From: Bacillota bacterium
GTDB lineage: Bacteria > Bacillota > Clostridia > Lachnospirales > Lachnospiraceae
DNA: 47,777 nucleotides
Assembly: GCA_023415475.1 (NCBI GenBank)
Contig: JAEZKL010000112.1
Coordinates: 1-47,777, forward strand
Direction of reading: 5' to 3'
Made by a program: the position numbers and the translations under genes. Positions 1 to 8,212 of this stretch are shown piece after piece (positions within the stretch are counted from its first letter, which is position 1; each line of letters opens with the position of its first letter). A model generated the notes under the pieces. The model was not told the DNA's origin. It ran no database searches and worked only from the letters and a program-made list of their open reading frames with translations.

Positions 1-833
1 CCGCCGGGAGTCTCATATACACCGCGGGACTTCATGCCGACGACACGATTCTCAACGATATCCACGATTCCGATTCCATGCTTGCCGCCAATCACATTCA
101 AATCCTTAATAATATCAGTGGCTGACATTTTCTTTCCGTTCAGTGCAGTAGGAATACCCTTTTCGAAGGTAAGGCTAAGGGTCACACCTTCGTCCGGAGC
201 TTTCTCAGGCGATACTCCAAGCACCAGCAGATGATCATAATTCGGTGCATTAGAGGGCAGCTCTAATTCAAGACCCTCATGGCTGATGTGCCATAAGTTA
301 CGGTCACGGGAATAGCTGTTGTCTGAGGAGAAGGGAAGATTGATTCCATGCTTCTCGCAGTATTCTATTTCCTCCTCACGGGAGGCCATAGTCCAAATTC
401 TCCAAGGAGCAATAATCTTCAAATCGGGAGCCAGAGCCTTAATGGTTAATTCAAAACGAACCTGATCGTTGCCCTTTCCGGTTGCACCATGACAGATTGC
501 GGTAGCGCCTTCTAATCTTGCAATCTCAACTAACCTTTTTGCGATTACGGGACGAGCCATTGAGGTTCCTAAGAGATACTTATTCTCATAAACTGCATTC
601 GCTTTGACACAGGGTAACACATAGTCGTTCACGAATTCATCAACAACATCCTCGATATAAAGCTTGGTAGCACCTGAAAGCTTTGCTCTCTCCTCGAGAC
701 CATCCAATTCGTTTCCCTGTCCTACATCGATACAAACGCAGATTACTTCATAATCATAATTCTCCTTTAGCCAGGGAATGATAGCGGTTGTATCAAGACC
801 ACCGGAATAAGCTAAAATAACTTTCTCTTTCAT
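1..833 (-). CDS. argG: Argininosuccinate synthase, C-terminus cut by window edge
   Basis: Joins citrulline and aspartate, using ATP, to make argininosuccinate, the penultimate step of arginine synthesis in the cytoplasm. Read on the minus strand it begins MKEKVILAYSGGLDTT; the SGGLDTT is the ATP pyrophosphatase P-loop of the family. Further in are the family motifs GATGKGNDQVRFE and APWR and a SYSRDRNLWH-type segment. About 277 codons are present and the remainder (about 120 residues by family length) lies beyond base 1. The ATG at 833-831 is preceded by a strong GGAGG (841-846). The gene is divergent from maf and close to argJBD on the other strand, so the arginine genes here are split between at least two transcripts. 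Identification is secure. Confidence 0.96.
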   Translation of the reverse strand, partial: MKEKVILAYSGGLDTTAIIPWLKENYDYEVICVCIDVGQGNELDGLEERAKLSGATKLYIEDVVDEFVNDYVLPCVKANAVYENKYLLGTSMARPVIAKRLVEIARLEGATAICHGATGKGNDQVRFELTIKALAPDLKIIAPWRIWTMASREEEIEYCEKHGINLPFSSDNSYSRDRNLWHISHEGLELELPSNAPNYDHLLVLGVSPEKAPDEGVTLSLTFEKGIPTALNGKKMSATDIIKDLNVIGGKHGIGIVDIVENRVVGMKSRGVYETPG

Positions 834-982
834 ACGATTACCTCCATTAAGTTGATTTCTATTGTTTCAGCTGTTTCATTAATAATATATTGCTTCATGA
901 CAAGAGAACCGGTATATTAGTTCTTTTGTTTAATACATGCTTCTATTAAGCTTACGAGGTTAGCTTTTATTAATTATGTTTA

Positions 983-1011
983 AATATACAACATATCTAA
1001 TTATTATGCAA
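983..1011 (-). promoter_or_regulatory. Candidate sigma-A promoter for argG
   Basis: On the minus strand TTGCAT (1011-1006) and TATATT (988-983) are separated by exactly 17 bases, which would give a leader of about 140 bases before argG. The -10 is good and the -35 is weak (3/6). The AT-rich surroundings contain loosely ARG-box-like words such as TGTATATTTAAACAT, but I cannot call an ArgR site with confidence. Apart from this promoter and the one for maf, the 440-base divergent gap 834-1273 shows no gene. Confidence 0.4.
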
Positions 1012-1137
1012 TAGTAAAATTAAAAAAAGTATAAAAATACAGAAATATTCTTTTGCTATATATCAGTAAGGGACTAAACAGCTCATTATTATAAGGAATA
1101 GACTCCTATATTATGTATGTTTATGGATGCAATTATC

Positions 1138-1165
1138 TTTACTAATCGTTGATATTTATTATAAT
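1138..1165 (+). promoter_or_regulatory. Candidate sigma-A promoter for maf
   Basis: TTTACT (1138-1143) and a perfect TATAAT (1160-1165) are separated by 16 bases. This predicts a leader of about 100 bases before maf. The spacing is acceptable, and it is the only consensus -10 on this strand in the argG-maf gap. Confidence 0.45.
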
Positions 1166-1273
1166 AAAAGAAGAATATGTTTATGAAGGAAAAACAAGGA
1201 GTTTTTACATGATATCATTATGACCATAGATAAAATTGTCAGCAGGCCGGTATGGACCTGAGAAAGGATGAAT

Positions 1274-1885
1274 ATGTATCAGATTATATTAGCTTCCGAA
1301 TCACCGAGACGTAAGGAAATTATGGAGACGATGGGAATTCCGTATCAAGTAATGGCAAGCAATGTGAAGGAGGAGGTCACAGAGTCGATTCCGGATCAAA
1401 TGGTACAAGCTCTGGCAAGACTAAAGACAGGAGCGATTAAGGAACAGGTCGTGCAGCAGACGGGCACAGACAAGGATATCATCGTAATCGGAGCCGATAC
1501 AATGGTATTCTATGAAGAGCACGCTCTGGGAAAGCCGAAGGATAGGGAGGACGCGGCAAGAATGCTTCGGATGCTGTCTGATCAAACGCACGAGGTTTGC
1601 ACTGGTGTCAGTATTATCATTATGAAGCAGGATGGTAGTGAAGAGAGCTTTTCCTTTGCGGTAAGTACTAAGGTTGTAGTCAATCCATTAACCGAGGAGC
1701 AGATACAGAACTATATTGCAACAGGAGAACCGATGGATAAGGCTGGGGCATATGCAATCCAAGGTAAATTCGGTATCTTTATTAAGGAAATTGTGGGTGA
1801 CTATTACAATATTGTCGGCTTTCCGATTGCCGAAATATATGCTGTGATGCTCCGTCATGGAATCGATTTAAAAAAAATAAAATAG
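1274..1885 (+). CDS. maf: Maf-family nucleotide pyrophosphatase
   Basis: Maf proteins hydrolyse non-canonical or modified nucleoside triphosphates to monophosphates (house-cleaning) and have been linked to septum inhibition in Bacillus. The protein shows the N-terminal ASESPRRKE loop, the GADT motif with downstream LGKPKD, and the C-terminal GAYAIQGKFG and YYNIVGFP segments, in family order and at normal length (about 203 residues). I prefer the ATG at 1274 because AGAAAGG (1261-1267) is then spaced about 6 bases; the ATG at 1268 would touch the ribosome binding site. It is apparently transcribed alone or with the following acetyltransferase gene; no terminator follows it. Confidence 0.93.
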   Translation: MYQIILASESPRRKEIMETMGIPYQVMASNVKEEVTESIPDQMVQALARLKTGAIKEQVVQQTGTDKDIIVIGADTMVFYEEHALGKPKDREDAARMLRMLSDQTHEVCTGVSIIIMKQDGSEESFSFAVSTKVVVNPLTEEQIQNYIATGEPMDKAGAYAIQGKFGIFIKEIVGDYYNIVGFPIAEIYAVMLRHGIDLKKIK

Positions 1886-1975
1886 GTATTGCATAAATTT
1901 TAATGAAGATGTATAATTATAAATATTTTATACAGCAATGCCCATTTATGTCCTTTCACTCAGAATGAGCTCCAA

Positions 1976-1999
1976 CATGAATTCCAGTGGAAATTCATG
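1976..1999 (+). repeat. Inverted repeat upstream of the GNAT gene
   Basis: CATGAATT (1976-1983) and AATTCATG (1992-1999) form an 8-bp perfect inverted repeat, with CC/GG able to extend the stem across a short AGT loop. No T-run follows, so it is not a typical terminator. It could be a small operator or an RNA hairpin in the leader of the acetyltransferase gene. No regulator is recognised. Confidence 0.4.
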
Positions 2000-2058
2000 G
2001 TAGACTTCTTTCAGATATTGTTGAGATGACACAGAACACCATCATGGAGGTGATATTT

Positions 2059-2487
2059 ATGATAAGGCTTTTCACAATCGGCGATTATGATGAGGTTTAT
2101 CAGCTATGGAAGAAAACACCCGGGGTTGGCCTACGAACAATGGATGACTCGAAGGAGGGTATCCTGCGGTTCCTGGAGAGGAATCCAAGCACCAATTTTG
2201 TTGCTGAAGAAGATGGCCATATCGTTGGAGTTGTGCTTGGCGGACATGACGGTAGGCGGGGGTACATCTATCACACCTGTGTCGAGGAGGCTTACCGAAG
2301 ACATTCTATAGGAAGAGAGCTGATGGAGCGGATCACTGAGGCAATGAGGGAAGAGAGAATAACAAAGCTGGGATTAGTATGCTTTGCTGAGAATGATCGG
2401 GGGAATGAGTTCTGGAGCGGGTTAGGTTGGGAACAACGTCCTGATCTTAATTATTATACCATCGGTATCAATGAGAATAATATTTAG
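2059..2487 (+). CDS. GNAT-family N-acetyltransferase
   Basis: A small acetyl-CoA-dependent N-acetyltransferase of the GNAT fold (142 residues); the substrate cannot be told. The middle holds the acetyl-CoA binding motif A: a beta-strand (YIYHTCVE), then YRRHSIGRELM, a variant of the R/Q-x-x-G-x-G/A loop. The C-terminal NDRGNEFWSGLGW matches motif B, where Asn and Phe are typically conserved. The start at 2059 has a strong GGAGGTGAT (2047-2055); the frame stays open upstream but without a better start. It lies just ahead of argJ, yet nothing in the sequence ties it to arginine synthesis. It resembles RimI- or YpeA-like small acetyltransferases. Confidence 0.85.
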   Translation: MIRLFTIGDYDEVYQLWKKTPGVGLRTMDDSKEGILRFLERNPSTNFVAEEDGHIVGVVLGGHDGRRGYIYHTCVEEAYRRHSIGRELMERITEAMREERITKLGLVCFAENDRGNEFWSGLGWEQRPDLNYYTIGINENNI

Positions 2488-2564
2488 TTCATGACAATAA
2501 AGAGTTCGCGAAGCGCACTTTCTATTGTATATGAATATTACATGGAAAGGTTAGGGTGATTCAT

Positions 2565-3785
2565 ATGAAGAAAATAGAAGGCGGTGTGACTGCAGCTCAG
2601 GGCTTCCAGGCGGCAGGTGTATATGCAGGAATCAAGAAGAATAGAAAAGATATGGCGCTGGTATATTCGGTTGTTCCTGCGAAGGGAGCGGGAACCTTTA
2701 CTACTAATGTGGTAAAAGCAGCTCCGGTAAGATGGGATATGAAGGTAACCAAGGAAAGTCCCTTTGTTCAGGCGGTGGTGCTGAATAGTGGCGTAGCGAA
2801 TGCCTGTACTGGTGCAGAGGGTGACATAAATAATGAAAAGATGGCAAAGGCTGTCGCAGATGCCATGAATATACCCCAGGAAGCAGTGTATACTGCCTCC
2901 ACCGGTGTGATTGGTAAGCAGATGCCTATTGATGTCATAATAGAAGGTGCAAAGCTTTTGGCGGCAGATTTGAAGGAGGGCCTTCCGGCCGGAGCTCAGG
3001 CAGCAGAAGCGATTATGACTACGGACACCTATTCCAAGGAATGTGCTGTAAGCTTTGTTGTTGATGGGAAGGAAATCAAGCTTGGCGGTATGGCGAAGGG
3101 CTCGGGTATGATTCATCCGAATATGGCAACGATGCTTGGTGTCGTGACCACTGATTTAAATATCAGCAAAGCTCTGCTACAGGAGGCCTTAAGTGCCGAT
3201 GTCAAGGTTTCCTTCAATATGATCAGTGTTGATCGTGACACCTCAACGAATGATTCCTTGTTATTATTGGCCAATGGTCTTGCCGGCAATAAAGAGATTA
3301 CAGAGAAGGATGCGGATTATGATACCTTCTGTAAAGCGTTGAATTATGTGACCACGGATTTATCGAAGAAGATAGCTGCCGACGGCGAGGGAGCAACCAA
3401 GCTGTTTGAGGTAGAGGTTGTTAATGCACCATCCTGGGAAGAGGCATCCATCCTAAGTAAATCCATTATTACCTCCAACCTTGTTAAGACAGCGATCTTT
3501 GGGAATGATGCAAATTGGGGTAGGATTATATGCGCTATGGGATACTCCGGTGTTAACTTTGATCCGGATAAGGTGGATTTATATGTTGAAAGTGAGGAAG
3601 GTAAGCTGAAATTAGCGGAGCACGGTATAGAGACTGATTATTCCGAGGAATTCGCATCGAAGCTTCTCGCTGGCAAGGAAGTCAAAGCTACCGCAGACTT
3701 AAAATCCGGTTCGGCATCTGCTACTGCCTGGGGCTGTGATTTCTCCTATGATTATGTAAAAATTAATGCAGACTATCGCTCATAA
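2565..3785 (+). CDS. argJ: Bifunctional ornithine acetyltransferase / N-acetylglutamate synthase
   Basis: ArgJ moves the acetyl group from N-acetylornithine to glutamate, recycling it in the arginine pathway; bifunctional forms also use acetyl-CoA. The protein is made as one chain that cleaves itself before a threonine. The signature GMIHPNMATMLG is present, with the predicted nucleophile Thr189 following the Ala188 cleavage point. Also visible are the N-terminal GGVTAAQGF, VLNSGVANACTG and the C-terminal FGNDANWGRI. Length (406 residues) is normal. The ATG at 2565 follows AGGGTGAT; a GTG at 2556 is also in frame. It is first in argJ-argB-argD. No argC or argF lies next to it, so those must be elsewhere. 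Confidence 0.96.
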   Translation: MKKIEGGVTAAQGFQAAGVYAGIKKNRKDMALVYSVVPAKGAGTFTTNVVKAAPVRWDMKVTKESPFVQAVVLNSGVANACTGAEGDINNEKMAKAVADAMNIPQEAVYTASTGVIGKQMPIDVIIEGAKLLAADLKEGLPAGAQAAEAIMTTDTYSKECAVSFVVDGKEIKLGGMAKGSGMIHPNMATMLGVVTTDLNISKALLQEALSADVKVSFNMISVDRDTSTNDSLLLLANGLAGNKEITEKDADYDTFCKALNYVTTDLSKKIAADGEGATKLFEVEVVNAPSWEEASILSKSIITSNLVKTAIFGNDANWGRIICAMGYSGVNFDPDKVDLYVESEEGKLKLAEHGIETDYSEEFASKLLAGKEVKATADLKSGSASATAWGCDFSYDYVKINADYRS

Positions 3786-3814
3786 TAACATTGAATCAGG
3801 AAAGGACTAGTGAT

Positions 3815-4720
3815 ATGGAACAGATGGATCAGATACTGATGAAGGCTCAGACTTTAATTGAAGCCCTTCCCTACATACAGAAGTTTAATAATAAGAAGGT
3901 TGTCGTAAAATATGGCGGAAGCGCGATGCTGGATGAGAACCTGCAGCTCAATGTCATCAAGGATGTTGCCTTACTGAAGCTGGTTGGTATGCAGCCGATT
4001 ATTGTACATGGCGGAGGCAAGGAGATTACGAAATGGCTCGGTCTGTTAGGGCATGAGTCCAGATTCGTAGAGGGACTCCGTGTGACCGATGCGCAGACCA
4101 TGGAGGTCGCTGAGATGGTTCTCGGTAAGGTGAATAAGAATTTGGTTCAGATGGTAGAGAAGCTGGGTGTCAAAGCAGTCGGTATCAGCGGGAAGGACGG
4201 CTGTACCCTTAAGGTTGAGAAGAGAACGGTGAACGGTCAGGATATCGGCTTTGTCGGTAATATTACCGAGGTGAATACCGAGCTTATTAATACCCTGATT
4301 GATAATAATTTTGTTCCTGTCATTGCACCGATTGGTCTGGATGATGATTATCAGAATTACAACATCAATGCAGACGATGCGGCATGTGCCGTAGCAACCG
4401 CAATCGGAGCAGAGAAGCTGGTTTTCTTGACGGATATCGAGGGAGTGTATGCTGATCCCAAGGATAAAAGCAGTTTAATATCCGTATTAACACTGGATAA
4501 AGCAGATGCGCTTTTGGACAGCGGCTTTATTGGCGGGGGAATGCTGCCAAAGCTGAAGAATTGCGTGGATGCGGTGAGAAACGGTGTATCCAGGGTACAT
4601 ATTCTGGACGGACGAATTGAACATTGTCTGTTGCTTGAATTCTTCACTAATCGTGGTATCGGAACCGCTATTATTGATCAGGCAAGTATTTACGATAATG
4701 AGGCAATGATAGAAAAATAG
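3815..4720 (+). CDS. argB: Acetylglutamate kinase
   Basis: Phosphorylates N-acetylglutamate at the expense of ATP, the second step of the acetylated arginine route. Amino acid kinase fold: VVKYGGSAM at the N-terminus with the phosphate-binding Lys, IIVHGGGKEI (glycine-rich loop), GISGKDG, then NINADDAACAVA and FLTDIEGVY for nucleotide binding, and GGGMLPKLKNC near the C-terminus. 301 residues is typical. The start at 3815 is set by AGGAAAGGA (3798-3806). A TTG at 3791 in the same frame lacks a ribosome binding site. It lies 29 bases after argJ and is very probably co-transcribed. It is the usual target of arginine feedback inhibition in ArgJ-containing bacteria. Confidence 0.96.
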   Translation: MEQMDQILMKAQTLIEALPYIQKFNNKKVVVKYGGSAMLDENLQLNVIKDVALLKLVGMQPIIVHGGGKEITKWLGLLGHESRFVEGLRVTDAQTMEVAEMVLGKVNKNLVQMVEKLGVKAVGISGKDGCTLKVEKRTVNGQDIGFVGNITEVNTELINTLIDNNFVPVIAPIGLDDDYQNYNINADDAACAVATAIGAEKLVFLTDIEGVYADPKDKSSLISVLTLDKADALLDSGFIGGGMLPKLKNCVDAVRNGVSRVHILDGRIEHCLLLEFFTNRGIGTAIIDQASIYDNEAMIEK

Positions 4721-4784
4721 TTGGAGCAGTTAACTGTGGAAGTGATGCTTCTACCCTGTCTGCTCTGATAGGTGAAGAAAGGAT

Positions 4785-5978
4785 ATGATTAATATGAAGC
4801 TGTATATAGAAGAAGCCGAGAAAGTATTAATGCATACCTATAGCCGTTATCAGCTTGTTCTGGATCGTGGCGAGGGTGTCTATCTTTATGATAGCAATAA
4901 TAAGAAATACCTGGACTTTGCTGCCGGTATTGCAGTATTTGCTCTGGGTTACGGCAATCAGCAATTTAATGATGCTTTGAAGGCTCAGATAGATAAGTTA
5001 CTCCATACCTCGAATCTCTATTATAATAAACCGGTGATTGAAGCGGCTAAGAAGCTGCTTCAGGCCAGCGGCATGGATCGCACCTTCTTTACCAGCAGCG
5101 GAACGGAAGCGATTGAAGGGGCAGTAAAGCTGGCAAGAAAGTATTATTATAAAAAGCATGGAGTGGCAGACAGCCAGATTATCTCCATGGATCATTCCTT
5201 TCACGGAAGAAGTATGGGAGCGTTAAGCGTGACCGGTAATAAAAAATACCGGGAAGCCTTCGGCCCTCTCATCGGTGGAGTCGTATTTGCAGAGTTTAAT
5301 AATCTGGAAAGCGTGAGGGAGCTTGTGAATGATAAGACCTGCGCGATAATCCTTGAGCCGGTACAAGGGGAAGGTGGTCTATATCCTGCAACAAATGTAT
5401 TCCTGGAGGGTATACGAAGGCTTTGTGATGAGAAGAAGATTATATTAATTTTCGATGAAATCCAATGTGGTATGGGTAGAACAGGAAAAATGTTTGCTCA
5501 TCAGCATTATGGGATCAAACCGGATATCATTACCTGCGCAAAGGCACTTGGCTGTGGAGTACCGGTAGGAGCCTTTGCGGCTACCGAGGAGATTGCTTCT
5601 GCTTTTGAACCCGGAGATCATGGAACGACTTACGGTGGCAATCCTTTTGTTACGGCGGCAGTAAGCAAGGTCTTTGATCTGTATGAAAGCGAAAAACTGG
5701 TGGAACACGTTCAGGAGATCGCTCCCTACCTTACCGAAAAACTCGATGATCTCGTTGAAAAATATGATTTTATTAAGGAACGCAGGGGTATGGGATTAAT
5801 GCAGGGGCTTGAGTTTACCATACCAGTGAAGGATATTATCCCACAGGTCATGGATGCCGGACTTATCCTGATTACAGCCGGACCGAACGTAATTCGATTT
5901 GTACCTCCGCTTGTAATTGTGCGGCAGCATGTCGATGAAATGATCGCGATTCTGGACAGAGTGTTAAGTAAGATATAA
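4785..5978 (+). CDS. argD: Acetylornithine aminotransferase
   Basis: PLP-dependent class III aminotransferase converting N-acetylglutamate semialdehyde and glutamate to N-acetylornithine and 2-oxoglutarate. Visible motifs: SSGTEAIEGA, FHGRSMGALS, LEPVQGEGG, IFDEIQCGMGRTGK and the PLP-lysine segment TCAKALGCGVPVGAF, followed by the TTYGGNPF phosphate-binding region. 397 residues is the family length. AGGTGA at 4770-4775 favours the ATG at 4785; an ATG at 4794 with AAGGA is an equally reasonable alternative. It is the last gene of argJBD and is followed by a strong terminator. Some ArgD enzymes also serve lysine synthesis, which cannot be decided here. Confidence 0.94.
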   Translation: MINMKLYIEEAEKVLMHTYSRYQLVLDRGEGVYLYDSNNKKYLDFAAGIAVFALGYGNQQFNDALKAQIDKLLHTSNLYYNKPVIEAAKKLLQASGMDRTFFTSSGTEAIEGAVKLARKYYYKKHGVADSQIISMDHSFHGRSMGALSVTGNKKYREAFGPLIGGVVFAEFNNLESVRELVNDKTCAIILEPVQGEGGLYPATNVFLEGIRRLCDEKKIILIFDEIQCGMGRTGKMFAHQHYGIKPDIITCAKALGCGVPVGAFAATEEIASAFEPGDHGTTYGGNPFVTAAVSKVFDLYESEKLVEHVQEIAPYLTEKLDDLVEKYDFIKERRGMGLMQGLEFTIPVKDIIPQVMDAGLILITAGPNVIRFVPPLVIVRQHVDEMIAILDRVLSKI

Positions 5979-5984
5979 CAGTTG

Positions 5985-6020
5985 GGTTGCCATACCTTTC
6001 GTGTGGCAACCTTTTCCTTT
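5985..6020 (+). terminator. Rho-independent terminator of argJBD
   Basis: GGTTGCCATAC (5985-5995) pairs with GTGTGGCAACC (6001-6011) around a CTTTC loop, an 11-bp stem with one G-T wobble, followed by TTTTCCTTTT. It starts 7 bases after the argD stop. Confidence 0.9.
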
Positions 6021-6133
6021 TAAAAAACTGCATAAGCGATACCAAAAATGGTAACGATTTAATTAAATGATTGGTGAAATGCTGCGAAGCGGTATCATAT
6101 GGGTATTATGAATGAAAGGGTCGGTATTCGGTT

Positions 6134-6580
6134 ATGTGGGGATTTTTAATTGCAATCCTGTCAGGAGCTCTGATGAGCACACAGGGGGTCATGAATACAG
6201 GAGTAACGAAACAGACGGGAATCTGGGTGTCGGCAACCTTTGTACAGTTTACGGCAATGCTGGTATGCTTTGGGGCATGGTTAGTAACCGGACGGCAGGG
6301 TTCCTTTTCGTCACTGCTCAAGATAGAGAGCAAATATATGCTGCTCGGTGGTGTACTGGGTGCTTTCATCACCTATACCGTTATAAAAAGTGTGGATAGC
6401 TTAGGGCCCGCCATGGCGAATATGTTTATCATCACCGCCCAGCTTCTGGTAGCATATCTGATCGAACTATTTGGTATCTTTGGCTGCAAAAAGGTGGATT
6501 TTGAATGGCATAAGCTGATTGGGCTGATTTTGGTGGCTGCAGGTATTGTGATATTTCAGTGCAATTGGAAAAAATGCTGA
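6134..6580 (+). CDS. DMT-type small membrane protein (DUF606/YdcZ-like)
   Basis: A 148-residue, very hydrophobic protein with about five membrane segments: an N-terminal WGFLIAILSGALMSTQGVMN helix, then segments around residues 32-52, 70-88, 95-115 and 127-143. The start WGFLIAILSGALMSTQGV and the GLILVAAGI-type last helix match the DUF606/YdcZ branch of the drug/metabolite transporter superfamily. The substrate is unknown. The ATG at 6134 has a GAAAGGG 13 bases upstream, farther than ideal, but no better in-frame start is seen. It lies between the argD terminator and the comEA promoter, so is probably a single-gene transcript. Many homologues work as pairs; no partner is seen next to it. Confidence 0.8.
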   Translation: MWGFLIAILSGALMSTQGVMNTGVTKQTGIWVSATFVQFTAMLVCFGAWLVTGRQGSFSSLLKIESKYMLLGGVLGAFITYTVIKSVDSLGPAMANMFIITAQLLVAYLIELFGIFGCKKVDFEWHKLIGLILVAAGIVIFQCNWKKC

Positions 6581-6611
6581 GTATTTTCTTGAATTATAAA
6601 TGAAATACCTA

Positions 6612-6640
6612 TTGTAAATGATGGGCAGATTATGTAAAAT
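6612..6640 (+). promoter_or_regulatory. Candidate promoter for comEA
   Basis: TTGTAA (6612-6617) and TAAAAT (6635-6640) with a 17-base spacer, about 70 bases ahead of comEA. The leader contains a 7-bp hairpin TCATCTT/AAGATGA just before the start codon. Confidence 0.45.
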
Positions 6641-6709
6641 AAAAATGTCTTATAAAAAAGTATAGAGGGTACTTTTAAGTCATCTTATGAAAAAGAAAGA
6701 TGATGGAAA

Positions 6710-7390
6710 ATGAGAAAAAGACATGTTATGATTGGGATTATCGGTATTCTGTTATTGATTACCGGGATCTGCTATAGTTGTGCTTACAAGAGTGAGGAGC
6801 CGGCTGCTGAATTGTTTACAAGTCTTACCGGCAGTGAAAATTCGGCTAATGAAGATAATCAGGCTTCTGGTAAGGAAGGAACGAGTGATAATTCTTCCTC
6901 GGGACAGAATGCTTCCTCCCAAGAGAGCAGTCCTGTAAATATTTGTGTGCATCTGTGCGGAGCGGTGAGGCTACCCGGAGTATATCAGGTGCCTGAGAAT
7001 TCCAGAGTAATAGACTTGATTGAGCAAGCCGGAGGGTTAGCGAAGGAAGCAGCCGGAGATTATATCAATCAGGCGCAGCAGGTGACGGATGGACAGAGAA
7101 TCTACATTCCTACCAAAGATGAGGTAAAGGAGATGTCCGTTACTACGGATATGCTTACAGATGGGGGAAGTCAGGTGGCTTCTGCGTCATCCAAGAAGCT
7201 GATTAATATCAACCTGGCCGATGCCAAGGAACTGATGGAGTTGCCGGGAGTCGGGGAAGCAAAGGCTGCCAGCATTATCGAATATCGTACGGCAAACGGA
7301 AGCTTTCAGACAATTGAGGGGATTATGAAGATACCGGGTATTAAGGAGGGTTTATTCAACAAGATTTCCTCTTATATCACAGTAAAATAG
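6710..7390 (+). CDS. comEA: ComEA-type competence DNA-binding protein
   Basis: Predicted membrane-anchored DNA receptor that binds incoming double-stranded DNA outside the membrane and feeds it to ComEC. An N-terminal membrane segment (residues about 7-24) is followed by a Ser/Asn/Gly-rich low-complexity linker (about 40-75), an SLBB domain (VHLCGAVRLPGVY, then VIDLIEQAGG), a second short linker, and a C-terminal helix-hairpin-helix pair (ININLADAKELMELPGVGE and IEGIMKIPGIKEG). 226 residues is normal for the family. The start has only a weak ribosome binding site (GATGGAAA). The cysteines at 21 and 24 do not form a clear lipobox. It heads a block that ends in comEC, with a two-component system and a GerMN lipoprotein in between. 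Confidence 0.92.
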   Translation: MRKRHVMIGIIGILLLITGICYSCAYKSEEPAAELFTSLTGSENSANEDNQASGKEGTSDNSSSGQNASSQESSPVNICVHLCGAVRLPGVYQVPENSRVIDLIEQAGGLAKEAAGDYINQAQQVTDGQRIYIPTKDEVKEMSVTTDMLTDGGSQVASASSKKLININLADAKELMELPGVGEAKAASIIEYRTANGSFQTIEGIMKIPGIKEGLFNKISSYITVK

Positions 7391-7494
7391 ATAATAGAAT
7401 ACATGATTAACAGGAAACATGCGAAGACAGAAAAATCGGACTTATGTTTTTTGTCAAGCGGAGGGTTATTATTATATATAGATGAGGTGAAGAA

Positions 7495-8193
7495 ATGGCA
7501 AAGAGAGTGCTTGTAGTTGATGATGAGAAATTAATTGTAAAGGGAATTCGTTTTAGCCTGGAACAAGATGGTATGGAAGTAGATTGTGCTTATGATGGAG
7601 AAGAAGCATTGGAGGCTGCCAAGAAAAAGGAATACGATGTAGTATTACTGGATGTGATGCTTCCGAAGCTTTCCGGGTTTGAGGTTTGCCAGCAGATCAG
7701 GGAGTTCTCTATGATGCCTATCATCATGTTGACTGCAAAGGGTGATGACATGGATAAGATTCTCGGCTTGGAGTACGGTGCGGATGATTATATAACAAAA
7801 CCCTTTAATATTCTGGAGGTAAAAGCTAGAATTAAAGCCATTATAAGGCGAAATAATAAAAATTCAACTACAGGAAGCACTGATTCAAAGACAGTTACCT
7901 TTGGTGATATGAAGATAGACTGTGAGAACAGACGAGTATATATCATGGGCAAAGAGGTTAATCTGACTGCCAAAGAGTTTGACTTGCTGGAGCTTTTGGT
8001 GTTTAATCCCAATAAAGTATATAGTCGCGAGAACCTTTTAAATATTGTATGGGGTTATGATTATCCGGGTGATGTCAGAACCGTAGATGTACACATTCGA
8101 AGATTGCGTGAAAAGATTGAAAGCAATCCTAGCGAGCCAAAATTTATACATACAAAATGGGGTGTCGGATATTTTTTCCAAAATCAAGAGTAA
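7495..8193 (+). CDS. OmpR/PhoB-family response regulator
   Basis: DNA-binding regulator of a two-component system. Residues 1-115 are a receiver domain with the acidic pair D9/D10, phospho-acceptor D53 in LLDVMLP, T80 and K102 (TKPF). Residues about 130-232 are a winged-helix domain with LTAKEFDLLELL, a GDVRTVDVHIRRLREKIE-like recognition region and the closing GVGYFF. 232 residues is the usual length and the overall look is WalR/PhoP-like. AGGTGA lies 5 bases before the ATG. The histidine kinase gene begins 19 bases after its stop, so the two form one pair. The targets cannot be read from the sequence; the neighbouring competence genes are an attractive guess only. Confidence 0.93.
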   Translation: MAKRVLVVDDEKLIVKGIRFSLEQDGMEVDCAYDGEEALEAAKKKEYDVVLLDVMLPKLSGFEVCQQIREFSMMPIIMLTAKGDDMDKILGLEYGADDYITKPFNILEVKARIKAIIRRNNKNSTTGSTDSKTVTFGDMKIDCENRRVYIMGKEVNLTAKEFDLLELLVFNPNKVYSRENLLNIVWGYDYPGDVRTVDVHIRRLREKIESNPSEPKFIHTKWGVGYFFQNQE

Positions 8194-8212
8194 ATTAAGA
8201 ATATTTAACAGC

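Noticed and set aside
834..980. T-box or other riboswitch in the argG leader
   Set aside because: No T-box bulge sequence (TGGNACC) or antiterminator/terminator pair is seen; the leader is AT-rich without stable structure.
2538..3116. 192-codon open frame on the minus strand inside argJ
   Set aside because: It lies entirely opposite a well-conserved gene, has no ribosome binding site, and its composition (His/Cys/Ser-rich) is that of an antisense shadow.
7451..7478. TTGTCA-16-TATATA as a promoter for the response regulator
   Set aside because: The predicted start of transcription would fall in the ribosome binding site of the gene; more likely chance, or a leaderless-like start that cannot be supported.
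8087..8212. Histidine kinase starting 126 bases earlier within the regulator gene
   Set aside because: The first 25 codons translate the regulator's winged-helix region in another frame and show no membrane or domain features; only a GTG at 8162 is a reasonable alternative.
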